Positions 1 to 5,744 of a stretch of DNA of 12,985 bases are shown here, one piece after another. The stretch's first letter is position 1; each line of letters opens with the position of its first letter. This DNA comes from Prevotellaceae bacterium (GTDB lineage: Bacteria; Bacteroidota; Bacteroidia; Bacteroidales; Paludibacteraceae). The DNA is taken from positions 1-12,985 of the forward strand of contig JAIRTG010000077.1 of NCBI GenBank assembly GCA_031255055.1, written 5' to 3'. A program made the position numbers and the translations under genes. The notes under the pieces were generated by a model, which had not been told where the DNA came from, did no database searches, and saw only the letters and a program-made list of their open reading frames with translations.

Positions 1-1112
1 TGTACGACCGGGTCGTCCAAATCACGGGCGGCGGGAACTGCCAATCCGCGATGCCAGATCATAAAGTTGACGTAATCTTCCGTAGAGAGTTCGGGTTCTA
101 TGTCGGTTGACATTAGTTCGGCATAAATGGCCGCTTCGTCCTTGCCGAGCGCAGCCTGTACGTCCGCGTTTTTCGACATGGCGGCGGCATAGGCAGTTGT
201 GATATAATTACTGCGGCGGTTTTCGCGGGTCACGTTGGTGATGTTCCAAATGGCGTTTGCACCGGGGCCGTTTTGCAGCGTTCCGCGCGTCAGGCCGTAG
301 GTGTAGCGTCCGGGATGCTTCGTACCGTCGTTTTCGACGATGAAGTTGGCCGGGTCGTATTTCGCATCATTCAAGGTGTACCCCCTTGCTTGCTGACGCC
401 GATATTCGGCCACAATGGAATCGTCGGGAATCGCGTCGAGCAGTCCCGTTCCGTAAATACCGATGGTCGATTCCAGCTTTACAATATAGTTCGACGGTTT
501 CGGGTCGGTATTGATACAGGCAGGGTCGATGGTCACTTCGGGATAAATAAGGCTATAAGTCTCGCCGTCGGGAAACCTGTTACCGAACTCGTCCGTATGT
601 TCCCGCCATTCAATCTTGATACCCTTCTCGTCGATCGGAGGCAAAAACGGATATACCGCCTGCGTTTGAGGCATTCCGGTAAGTTCGGGTACGTAGGCGT
701 GCGTATCTCGGTCTACCACCACAAGCAGGTAGCCGTTTCCGAAATCGTTAGCGCGATAGCGTTCCGTCCGCTTACCGTGACCGTAGCCGGGATGACAGGT
801 GATACAGGAGCTGCGGACATAGACCGGCCCCAGTCCGTGTCTCATGCCCGAGGTATTGGAATTGAATCCGTCTTCAAAAAAAGCTTCACCTATTTTGAAA
901 GCGAGCGCCATACCGTTTTCTTCCACAGCGGGTGTCGGCTGTTCGTAGGCCGAAGAGATATTGTTTACAAACGTTGTACCGAGCCTTCCGCCTGTATAGT
1001 ATTCTTCGGACAGCGTCGCTGTAGGCTTATCTTCGGGGGTTTCGCGACAGGAAATCATCAACAGGAGCGCCACGCTAAGCAAACCGGTGATAAACACATT
1101 TAGTCTGTTCAT
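1..1112 (-). CDS. Di-heme oxidoreductase (DUF1111/DHOR) lipoprotein, C-terminus beyond window
   Basis: This is the start of a probable periplasm-facing c-type cytochrome of the di-heme oxidoreductase family, distantly related to MauG/cytochrome c peroxidase and often annotated as thiol oxidoreductase. The ATG lies at 1112-1110 and the frame stays open for 370 codons to the left edge, so the protein is incomplete. Residues 1-21 form a short basic-hydrophobic signal peptide ending in LMIS before Cys22, a plausible lipobox. A heme-binding CITCH motif sits at residues 103-107, preceded by GLGPVYVRSS and followed by PGYGHGK, as in this family. Further family-like stretches are TGMPQT, FPDGETYSLIYPEVTID and STIGIYGTGLLDAIPDD. 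The second heme site would lie outside the window. It begins 33 bp after the imelysin stop on the same strand, so it is probably the third gene of that operon. The electron partner and substrate cannot be read from the sequence. Confidence 0.88.
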   Translation of the reverse strand, partial: MNRLNVFITGLLSVALLLMISCRETPEDKPTATLSEEYYTGGRLGTTFVNNISSAYEQPTPAVEENGMALAFKIGEAFFEDGFNSNTSGMRHGLGPVYVRSSCITCHPGYGHGKRTERYRANDFGNGYLLVVVDRDTHAYVPELTGMPQTQAVYPFLPPIDEKGIKIEWREHTDEFGNRFPDGETYSLIYPEVTIDPACINTDPKPSNYIVKLESTIGIYGTGLLDAIPDDSIVAEYRRQQARGYTLNDAKYDPANFIVENDGTKHPGRYTYGLTRGTLQNGPGANAIWNITNVTRENRRSNYITTAYAAAMSKNADVQAALGKDEAAIYAELMSTDIEPELSTEDYVNFMIWHRGLAVPAARDLDDPVV

Positions 1113-1145
1113 TAGTCAAAATAATAACGATTCAACCGCTCTCCC

Positions 1146-2312
1146 TTATTCTCCCGCTACGAGCGCCGTTTTTGCCTCATTCAAAGCGTTCGTAAGCGCC
1201 ACACATGCTTCGATAGCATCGCCGGCCTGTGCCGAAGTGTAATTCTTTTCAAAAGGGTATGGAATAGCTTTGATTTTAGCTATTGCCGTTGCGATGGCAT
1301 TCTTCACCTTAGTGTCCGCCGCCGCATTGACGGATTGGATATAGGCGCCGACCGATTCGCCTCTATTATTTTTTTCGGCTCCGCCCGAATAGGCATTTTC
1401 GATACTGATGATATTATTTTCAAAGTCGATCAACGAATTGTAGCTATAAGGCGATTCGAGGTAATTATTATCGTCGCCACGCCACGCATTACCGATTTTG
1501 AGGTCTCCCACCTCTTCCGAGATAACCGCACAACCGTCCAAAATAGCCAGAGCTGCCGCTACCACCGTTTTATAAGTACTGCCGGCTTTACCGGCGGTGA
1601 GCATATTTTCGCCGTACGAAATTTCGCTGTTCGACGGGATAATACCCAATTCCAGATCATCTATCAACGTTTGTTTTTCGTTGGTCACGGCGTCATATCC
1701 CGCCCAAGCAGCCTCCAGACGGATACACTGATTACGTAAATCGCCCGTCACGGCAAGCGCATAAATCAATTCCTTATCCGTCACCTCGCTTGCCGATTTG
1801 ACCTTACCTTCGCCGAACAGAATATATTCCACCCCGTGGAATCCGAGCAGTGCATCGCCCAAATGTTCCGACGCCCACACATCGCCGTCTTCGGCGTCCA
1901 TACTTGCGATAAAATCATCGTTACTTATCAGGTTGACGAACGCGGTTTCATCCAGCGGCCAGGTATCGATATGCGGGTCGATACCAAAATCGGCAACGGC
2001 GCCATATAGAAACGCTTCGCTCAGTTCCCAGTGCGCCCTGGTCACTATCCATTGCTTTGCCGCCGCATCCAGATTAGCGTCGGTTTTGTTTGTTTTCAAG
2101 GCTGCGATAGCGTCATACAGGTCGATAGTTGCATCCGCCAACTTCTTATACGTATAGATGACGGTGTGGTTTACATACTGCTCAACAGCTTTGGACAAGG
2201 TTACTTCCTTTGCGTCGGAGTCAATTTTCGGTTCATTATCACAAGCGACAAAGGTGCCGACAAGCAGGCCGGCAACAAAAAGGCAGATTGTTGATTTAAA
2301 TAACTTTTTCAT
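1146..2312 (-). CDS. Imelysin-family (peptidase M75 / IrpA-like) lipoprotein
   Basis: A 388-residue imelysin-domain protein, from a family linked to iron uptake (IrpA, EfeO-like, ICMP). A lipoprotein signal peptide runs from MKKLFKSTIC to TFVA before Cys24, so the mature protein is probably lipid-anchored. The motif GFHGVE at residues 157-162 matches the family's GxHxxE signature, with H159 and E162 the presumed metal ligands. The upstream block HWELSEAF (94-101) and IDPHIDTWPLDE (111-122) is also typical. Despite the peptidase name, most members are thought to bind metal or its carrier rather than to cleave protein. It begins 30 bp after the porin stop and ends 33 bp before the di-heme oxidoreductase, so the three genes probably share one transcript. 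Imelysin next to a DUF1111 cytochrome is a recurrent pairing, which supports both calls. The ligand is unknown. Confidence 0.93.
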   Translation of the reverse strand: MKKLFKSTICLFVAGLLVGTFVACDNEPKIDSDAKEVTLSKAVEQYVNHTVIYTYKKLADATIDLYDAIAALKTNKTDANLDAAAKQWIVTRAHWELSEAFLYGAVADFGIDPHIDTWPLDETAFVNLISNDDFIASMDAEDGDVWASEHLGDALLGFHGVEYILFGEGKVKSASEVTDKELIYALAVTGDLRNQCIRLEAAWAGYDAVTNEKQTLIDDLELGIIPSNSEISYGENMLTAGKAGSTYKTVVAAALAILDGCAVISEEVGDLKIGNAWRGDDNNYLESPYSYNSLIDFENNIISIENAYSGGAEKNNRGESVGAYIQSVNAAADTKVKNAIATAIAKIKAIPYPFEKNYTSAQAGDAIEACVALTNALNEAKTALVAGE

Positions 2313-2342
2313 ACTTCTTCAATTTGATGTGAACATAAAAAT

Positions 2343-3647
2343 TTATTTTGTAAAAAAGCCCGAATAAGCAATTCCTATCGCGAATGAAGGTTCATCCTTG
2401 AACGGTTTTTTCATTATTCCGGCAGCATATTGTGCTTTAAGTACAATTTCATCGATAGGGAAATAATTGACACCGGCAGTCACAATCCGTCGTTCGCACC
2501 ACTCTTCGGCCTGGACGCCGTTCGGAGTTTTGAACATAGAGTCATAGTACTCATAACGGGCAAAGACGAAGAGTTTCCGGCCATTTTCCCCCGCCGCTTC
2601 GCATCGCGACAGCACATCGTATCCCACTTCGGCGCCATAGCACAGCACATCGGAAGCGATATAAGTAGCAGGCGAAGGCGACGCTTTCGGCAGCCCCCTG
2701 TTATAAATAGAAATTGTTTGGGCGTCGCCCAGATGTCCGTAATCGAGATAGCCTCTGGCGACGACATTGTGCGCATTATATCCGAAATCCAGCGAGGCGA
2801 TAGCCACAGCACCTTTCACATCTTTATACTTATCGGCATACGAAGGCATCAGGCTATTCCGAAAGCTATGTCCGTAATACCCGCTGACACCCCACCGGAG
2901 GCCTTTAACAGCATAATTATCGACACGAAACGCGCCGGCGAACGTATTTGCGATTTTAAATTCGTAAGGCGAAGCCGTTGCGCCGCCCATCCAATGTTGG
3001 TTATCGAACAATTCGGAATCCGGTCCCGACAGCAGCAGCGCTTCATATCGCCAATTTTTACCGAGTCGGCCCCAGACACTGATCCCAGTTTCGTGCCAGG
3101 TACAGGGCAGGATGGTATTTTCCCCTTCGGGTCGAAACACGGTAAAGAACTGAGTCGGCAAATGATTTCCGTTCGTCAGTCCCACCGGAACGATCACATG
3201 TCCCATTCTGACATTGAGTGCTCGACCGAAAGTTTTTTCGATCCAGAACTGTTCCAGGGCGACTTCTCCACCCCGTTCCACTTCCTGTTCATACTCGCCA
3301 CCTTCTTCGGGTTCCACCTCCAGCGCCGCTTCGGTACCACCGTGTTCGAACTCCACTTCGGCGTTCATTCTCCAACCGTTACCGAACTCATACCCGACAA
3401 AAAACACCACATGCGGCAAATCGAAACGACCGTGTCCGGGGTCATTGCCGTAAGAATCGGGATACATATATCGGAAAGGATTACTACTATAAAAATTACG
3501 GATGGCGACCGCCTCCCCATAGCCGCCCAATTGCAGACGACGTACATTAGCGGCATCGGTTTCATTACCACCTTGCGCACGACTATCCGCAGACACGGCG
3601 ACAAAAACGAACAAACACGACAATATTCGGATAAGATTCCATTTCAT
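2343..3647 (-). CDS. OprO/OprP-like outer-membrane porin
   Basis: A beta-barrel outer-membrane protein of about 434 residues. I chose the ATG at 3647 because it starts a standard signal peptide (MKWNLIRILSCLFVFVAVSA, cleavage near SRAQ) and has a GGGGGA stretch 3 nt upstream. An upstream in-frame ATG at 3689 would put 14 polar residues before the signal. The mature part alternates aromatic and polar residues in barrel fashion. It carries blocks seen in the phosphate-selective porin O/P group: LGGYGEA near the start, FEHGG followed by an acidic loop rich in Glu, LEQFWIEK, and GHVIVPVGLTN. The chain ends IAYSGFFTK. It is first in an apparent operon with imelysin and the di-heme oxidoreductase, so the substrate may be an iron or metal complex rather than phosphate; that is inference. 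A 1.3-kb open frame on the opposite strand is only its shadow. Confidence 0.87.
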   Translation of the reverse strand: MKWNLIRILSCLFVFVAVSADSRAQGGNETDAANVRRLQLGGYGEAVAIRNFYSSNPFRYMYPDSYGNDPGHGRFDLPHVVFFVGYEFGNGWRMNAEVEFEHGGTEAALEVEPEEGGEYEQEVERGGEVALEQFWIEKTFGRALNVRMGHVIVPVGLTNGNHLPTQFFTVFRPEGENTILPCTWHETGISVWGRLGKNWRYEALLLSGPDSELFDNQHWMGGATASPYEFKIANTFAGAFRVDNYAVKGLRWGVSGYYGHSFRNSLMPSYADKYKDVKGAVAIASLDFGYNAHNVVARGYLDYGHLGDAQTISIYNRGLPKASPSPATYIASDVLCYGAEVGYDVLSRCEAAGENGRKLFVFARYEYYDSMFKTPNGVQAEEWCERRIVTAGVNYFPIDEIVLKAQYAAGIMKKPFKDEPSFAIGIAYSGFFTK

Positions 3648-3733
3648 CGTCCCCCGATTACAACCGGAACCATTTACGAGTGCACCCATATTAAAATCAA
3701 TTTATACATTTTTTATTAGCTTTATTACCGGCG

Positions 3734-3765
3734 CAAAACTACGACGCACCTCATAGCGCTTCAAT
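3734..3765 (-). promoter_or_regulatory. Bacteroidota-type promoter for the porin-imelysin-DHOR operon
   Basis: On the minus strand, TAGTTTTG (3741-3734) is an exact match to the -7 consensus TAnnTTTG. An ATTG at 3765-3762, 20 bp upstream, matches three of four positions of the -33 TTTG. Transcription would start near 3730, giving a leader of about 80 nt to the ATG at 3647. Confidence 0.65.
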
Positions 3766-3772
3766 CCCCACA

Positions 3773-3791
3773 AATAATGATTTTCATTTCG
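3773..3791. promoter_or_regulatory. Fur-box-like palindrome upstream of the porin operon
   Basis: Positions 3774-3781 read ATAATGAT and are followed by a partial mirror, TTTCATTTC. Against the classic 19-bp Fur consensus (GATAATGATAATCATTATC) about 13 positions agree. The site lies just upstream of the proposed -33 element of an operon whose second gene is an imelysin, where iron control would make sense. A single AT-rich match of this quality can arise by chance, and Fur sites in this phylum are poorly defined. Confidence 0.35.
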
Positions 3792-3823
3792 GATCTACCT
3801 ACAAATAAGGAGAAATTCAACAA

Positions 3824-4005
3824 AAGAAAGAGAAAGACAATTAGGTAGGGGAAGTCTCTCACGTTACAATCCGCTGCGTGGTCTTCCTTAAAGAAAGAGA
3901 AAGAGAAAGAGAAGATTTAGGGGGGGGAAGTCTCCCCCTCGCTACAGCCCGCCTGCGGCGGTCTTCCGCTACCCCCTCTGCGGGGCTCTGCCCCGCAACG
4001 CCCCG
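3824..4005 (+). repeat. GC-rich interspersed element, short plus full copy in tandem (left arm)
   Basis: Two adjacent copies of one element. The first (3824-3889) is degenerate and stops after GGTCTTCCTT. The second (3891-4005) is full length. The full element starts with a purine run (AAAGAAAGAGAAAGAG), then TTAG, a hairpin GGGGGA-AGTC-TCCCCC, then CTCGCTACAGCCCGC, GGTCTTCCGCTACCCCCTC, a strong hairpin GCGGGGC-TCT-GCCCCGC, and ends AACGCCCCG. The same short-plus-full arrangement occurs inverted at 4823-5004, and a single full copy lies at 12334-12439. No transposase or convincing reading frame is present, so it is a non-autonomous or REP-like repeat of unknown function. Confidence 0.85.
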
Positions 4006-4022
4006 AAAGACAGTGATTAAAT

Positions 4023-4276
4023 AGTGATTAGTGATTAGTGTTTAGTGATTAGTGTTTAGTGATTAGTGATTAGTGATTAGTGTTTAGTGATTAGTGTTTA
4101 GTGATTAGTGTTTAGTGTTTAGTGTTTAGTGATTAGTGATTAGTGTTTAGTGATTAGTGTTTAGTGCTTAGTGTTTAGTGATTAGTGTTTAGTGATTAGC
4201 AAGTTCGCCATGTTTAACAATTAATCGTTAATCACTAAACACTAAACACTAAACACTAATCACTAATCACTAATAA
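4023..4276 (+). repeat. 7-bp tandem repeat AGTG(A/T)TT with inverted counterpart around a 19-bp core
   Basis: Positions 4023-4197 hold 25 exact-length 7-bp units, AGTGATT or AGTGTTT in irregular order, with one AGTGCTT. After the core GCAAGTTCGCCATGTTTAA (4199-4217), the reverse-complement units (AATCACT, AAACACT) run from about 4229 to 4276. The right side has only about seven units, so it can pair with many registers of the left side and form a long slipped hairpin. TAG and TGA stops occur in every frame, so the array is not coding. Confidence 0.9.
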
Positions 4277-4457
4277 GGCGAATAACCTCATTTCCACCTG
4301 ATATTAACAACAAAACAACCTCAGTAGCCCGGGTAATAACAGATACGGGAACCTCATTACCTCCTTGTTTGGCGACAACCGCGCAAGTCACGAAGCGACA
4401 CCGTCTCGATAGCGGTAGATTTATCCATCCGAAAGCAGCGTTATGTGTTTATTCGCT
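4277..4457. other. Unassigned spacer inside the repeat island
   Basis: No reading frame, promoter or long repeat is evident here. A short direct repeat, AACCTCATT followed by (T/A)CC, occurs near 4288 and 4352. Nothing else is supported. Confidence 0.5.
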
Positions 4458-4666
4458 CGCAAAAACCGTTAAAATCGATTTTAACATAGTTTGCGAGTCA
4501 GTCGCAAGTAATAATCCGAACGGAATGTGACTTGCGACCGACTCGCAAGTCGTGATCCAAGAAGGAATGTAACTTGCGACCGACTCGCAAGTCGTAGTGC
4601 AAGCGTGAATGCGACTTGCGCAGTCTGCGCAAATTATGTTAAAAATCGATTTTAACACTTTTTGCG
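4458..4666. repeat. Nested palindrome cluster with 42-bp hairpin units inside a 38-bp inverted repeat
   Basis: The outer arms at 4458-4495 and 4628-4666 are reverse complements with few differences. Each contains the palindrome GTTAAAATCGATTTTAAC or a one-base-longer version. Between them lie four hairpins. The two central units, 42 bp each, carry the dyad ACTTGCGA-CCGAC-TCGCAAGT. The first hairpin is TTTGCGA-GTCAG-TCGCAAG, and the last has changed both arms together to TTGCGCA-GTC-TGCGCAA. Spacer tails end in GGAATGT or GTGAATGC. A 69-codon open frame crosses the cluster on the minus strand, but it repeats MLKSI and CESVAS only because the DNA repeats. Confidence 0.85.
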
Positions 4667-4682
4667 CAAAATAAATGCCTCT

Positions 4683-4816
4683 GAAGAATGAAGAGTGAAG
4701 AATGAAGAATGAAGAATGAAGAGTGATTAGTGATTTGCAAGTTCGCCATGTTTAATCATTAATCATTAATCGTTAATCACTAATTATTCTTCATTCTTCA
4801 TTTTTCATTTTTCATT
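4683..4816 (+). repeat. Second 7-bp repeat hairpin (GAAGAAT type) around the same 19-bp core
   Basis: Positions 4683-4736 hold 7-bp units of the type GAAGAAT/GAAGAGT that drift into GATTAGT. Then comes an exact second copy of GCAAGTTCGCCATGTTTAA (4737-4755), a run of TAATCATTAATCGTTAATCACT, and inverse units ATTCTTC and ATTTTTC to about 4816. This repeats the architecture at 4023-4276 in the same orientation with different 7-bp sequence. Confidence 0.8.
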
Positions 4817-4822
4817 CTCTTA

Positions 4823-5004
4823 CGGGGCGTTGCGGGGCAGCGCCCCGCAGAGGGGGTAGCGGAAGACCGCGCAGCGGGCTGAAGCGAGGGGGAGACTTCC
4901 CCCACCTAATATTCTTTCTCTTTCTCTATCTCTTTCTTCAAGGAAGACCGAACGGCGGACTGAAACGAGGGGGAGACTTCCCCCAGCTCATTCTCTTTCT
5001 CTTC
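4823..5004 (-). repeat. GC-rich interspersed element, short plus full copy (right arm, inverted)
   Basis: Read on the minus strand, a short copy (5004-4941) again ends with GGTCTTCCTT and is followed by a full copy (4939-4823) ending in AACGCCCCG. This mirrors 3824-4005. The terminal hairpin loop is GCT here and TCT in the left arm, with the 7-bp stem GCGGGGC/GCCCCGC unchanged. The two arms bound an 817-bp interior. Confidence 0.85.
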
Positions 5005-5078
5005 CCGGTAAACACGGGCGGCTAACACTCCCGCTCGTACGGAAGTCGGCAAAAAGCGCAATCCTGCATCTCCGCAAT

Positions 5079-5127
5079 AAAAAAACGACTGAAAAACCAG
5101 CGGGATATGCGTGGTTAATCAGTCGTT
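5079..5127 (-). terminator. Intrinsic terminator of unit 1
   Basis: The stem AACGACTGA/TCAGTCGTT (9 bp) is extended by AACC/GGTT after a 2x2 T mismatch. The stem's final TT plus the next bases give a run of seven T before ATTGC. Confidence 0.75.
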
Positions 5128-5158
5128 GTTACTCATTCAATATCAAAAAAAACATGAT
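5079..5158 (-). ncRNA. Putative ~80-nt transcript 1, micro-ORF plus intrinsic terminator
   Basis: The promoter at 5193-5163 would give an RNA that begins almost at an ATG (5155) and contains the frame M-F-F-L-I-L-N-E-stop (5155-5129). The stop directly abuts a hairpin with stem AACGACTGA/TCAGTCGTT (5127-5119 with 5092-5084) and an inner AACC/GGTT pairing, followed by a T run (5083-5079). Promoter, frame and terminator together make a complete tiny transcription unit. It could be a small RNA, an attenuator that lost its operon, or a gene for an 8-residue peptide. No gene follows in this direction for about 1.4 kb. Confidence 0.6.
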
Positions 5159-5162
5159 GGGG

Positions 5163-5193
5163 CAAAGATAAAACTAATTTCCGGTTCGACAAA
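5163..5193 (-). promoter_or_regulatory. Promoter of micro-transcription unit 1
   Basis: On the minus strand, TTTG (5193-5190), 19 bp, then TATCTTTG (5170-5163) is a full match to the Bacteroidota consensus TTTG-N19-21-TAnnTTTG. Start of transcription is expected near 5159. It points away from buk, into the repeat island. Confidence 0.8.
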
Positions 5194-5244
5194 ACGACTT
5201 GTTCAAGATGCCTCTTTTTATTCGCATGTATTTTTCCACAAATG

Positions 5245-5292
5245 AAAAACGACTGAAAAACCAACACAATATCGTGCGGTTAATCAGTCGTT
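5245..5292 (-). terminator. Intrinsic terminator of unit 2
   Basis: The 9-bp stem is identical to unit 1, with AACC/GGTT extension and a shorter T run (TTTTTC). Confidence 0.65.
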
Positions 5293-5326
5293 ATAGTATT
5301 AATTTTAAAAAAAAGGACATTATGAC
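5245..5326 (-). ncRNA. Putative ~82-nt transcript 2, paralogue of transcript 1
   Basis: This is the upstream tandem copy, displaced 164 bp from unit 1. Within a few bases of the expected start lies ATG (5320), then the frame M-S-F-F-L-K-L-I-L-stop (5320-5291). Its stop overlaps the first bases of the hairpin stem AACGACTGA/TCAGTCGTT (5292-5284 with 5256-5248), followed by TTTTT counting the stem. The loop differs from copy 1 while both stem arms are the same. The conserved layout and the shared Phe-Phe-Leu core suggest that the peptide or its translation matters, but function is unknown. Confidence 0.57.
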
Positions 5327-5330
5327 GCCA

Positions 5331-5361
5331 CAAAGGTAAAGCTAATTTCCGGATCGACAAC
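5331..5361 (-). promoter_or_regulatory. Promoter of micro-transcription unit 2
   Basis: On the minus strand, GTTG (5361-5358, one mismatch to TTTG), 19 bp, then TACCTTTG (5338-5331). The 19-bp spacer is almost the same as in unit 1 and shares CCGGAAATTAG. Confidence 0.7.
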
Positions 5362-5513
5362 ATTAGTTGGGCAATAGATTCTTTTTTATTCACACTTGTT
5401 TCGGAACGTCAACAGTCCGCTCCGGATTCCACAACAGATTTCCGTCTTTTGGAATGACATTGTACAACGTCGACCTTTATACGCAGCATCCGAAACGCCG
5501 AAATGTACCTCTT

Positions 5514-5735
5514 TTAAGCAGATAGGGCGCTCCCCGATTCTATTATGTTTCGTTCACTCTTCCTCTTTTTGAAATAATCAACAAACGTCCGGCTATAACA
5601 GAAAACAACAAACAAAAGAATAGAAATTCCGATAATCCATAATTTAGGAAAAACGCCTTTTCTTTTCAATACCTTTTCCACCTCCCCTCCTGAAATATGC
5701 CATACCTTTGCCGCTCGTAACCTTATAAAATACAA
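5514..5735 (-). CDS. Possible small single-span membrane protein, doubtful
   Basis: A 73-codon frame from ATG at 5735. From residue 23 it reads like a small membrane protein: a basic start (KRKGVFPK), one hydrophobic span LWIIGISILLFVVFCYS, then a basic stretch YFKKRKSER and a polar tail. The first 22 residues look less natural. A GGAGGGGAGG tract precedes a GTG (5681) and a TTG (5669), either of which could be the real start, giving about 51-55 residues. The ATG version overlaps the buk promoter on the other strand. I see no good minus-strand promoter and do not recognise the family. It may be a chance frame. Confidence 0.33.
   Translation of the reverse strand: MYFIRLRAAKVWHISGGEVEKVLKRKGVFPKLWIIGISILLFVVFCYSRTFVDYFKKRKSERNIIESGSALSA
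5703..5710 (+). promoter_or_regulatory. -7 promoter element for buk
   Basis: TACCTTTG is an exact TAnnTTTG match, giving a leader of roughly 25-30 nt before the ATG at 5745. No clear TTTG lies 19-21 bp upstream, so the -33 part is weak. Confidence 0.6.
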
Positions 5736-5744
5736 CGTAAAAAC

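Noticed and set aside
273..1103. Plus-strand open frame of 276 codons
   Set aside because: It is antisense to the di-heme oxidoreductase with its CITCH motif; the opposite strand reading explains the sequence.
2430..3719. Long plus-strand open frame (429 codons)
   Set aside because: It is antisense to the porin, which has a signal peptide and family motifs; the plus-strand translation shows no such organisation.
4449..4658. Minus-strand 69-codon Cys/Ser-rich protein
   Set aside because: Its internal peptide repeats are a direct translation of the DNA palindrome cluster, and no promoter was seen.
4458..4666. Retron or other ncRNA-reverse transcriptase system
   Set aside because: Paired hairpins might suggest an msr-msd region, but no reverse transcriptase or accessory gene lies in the window.
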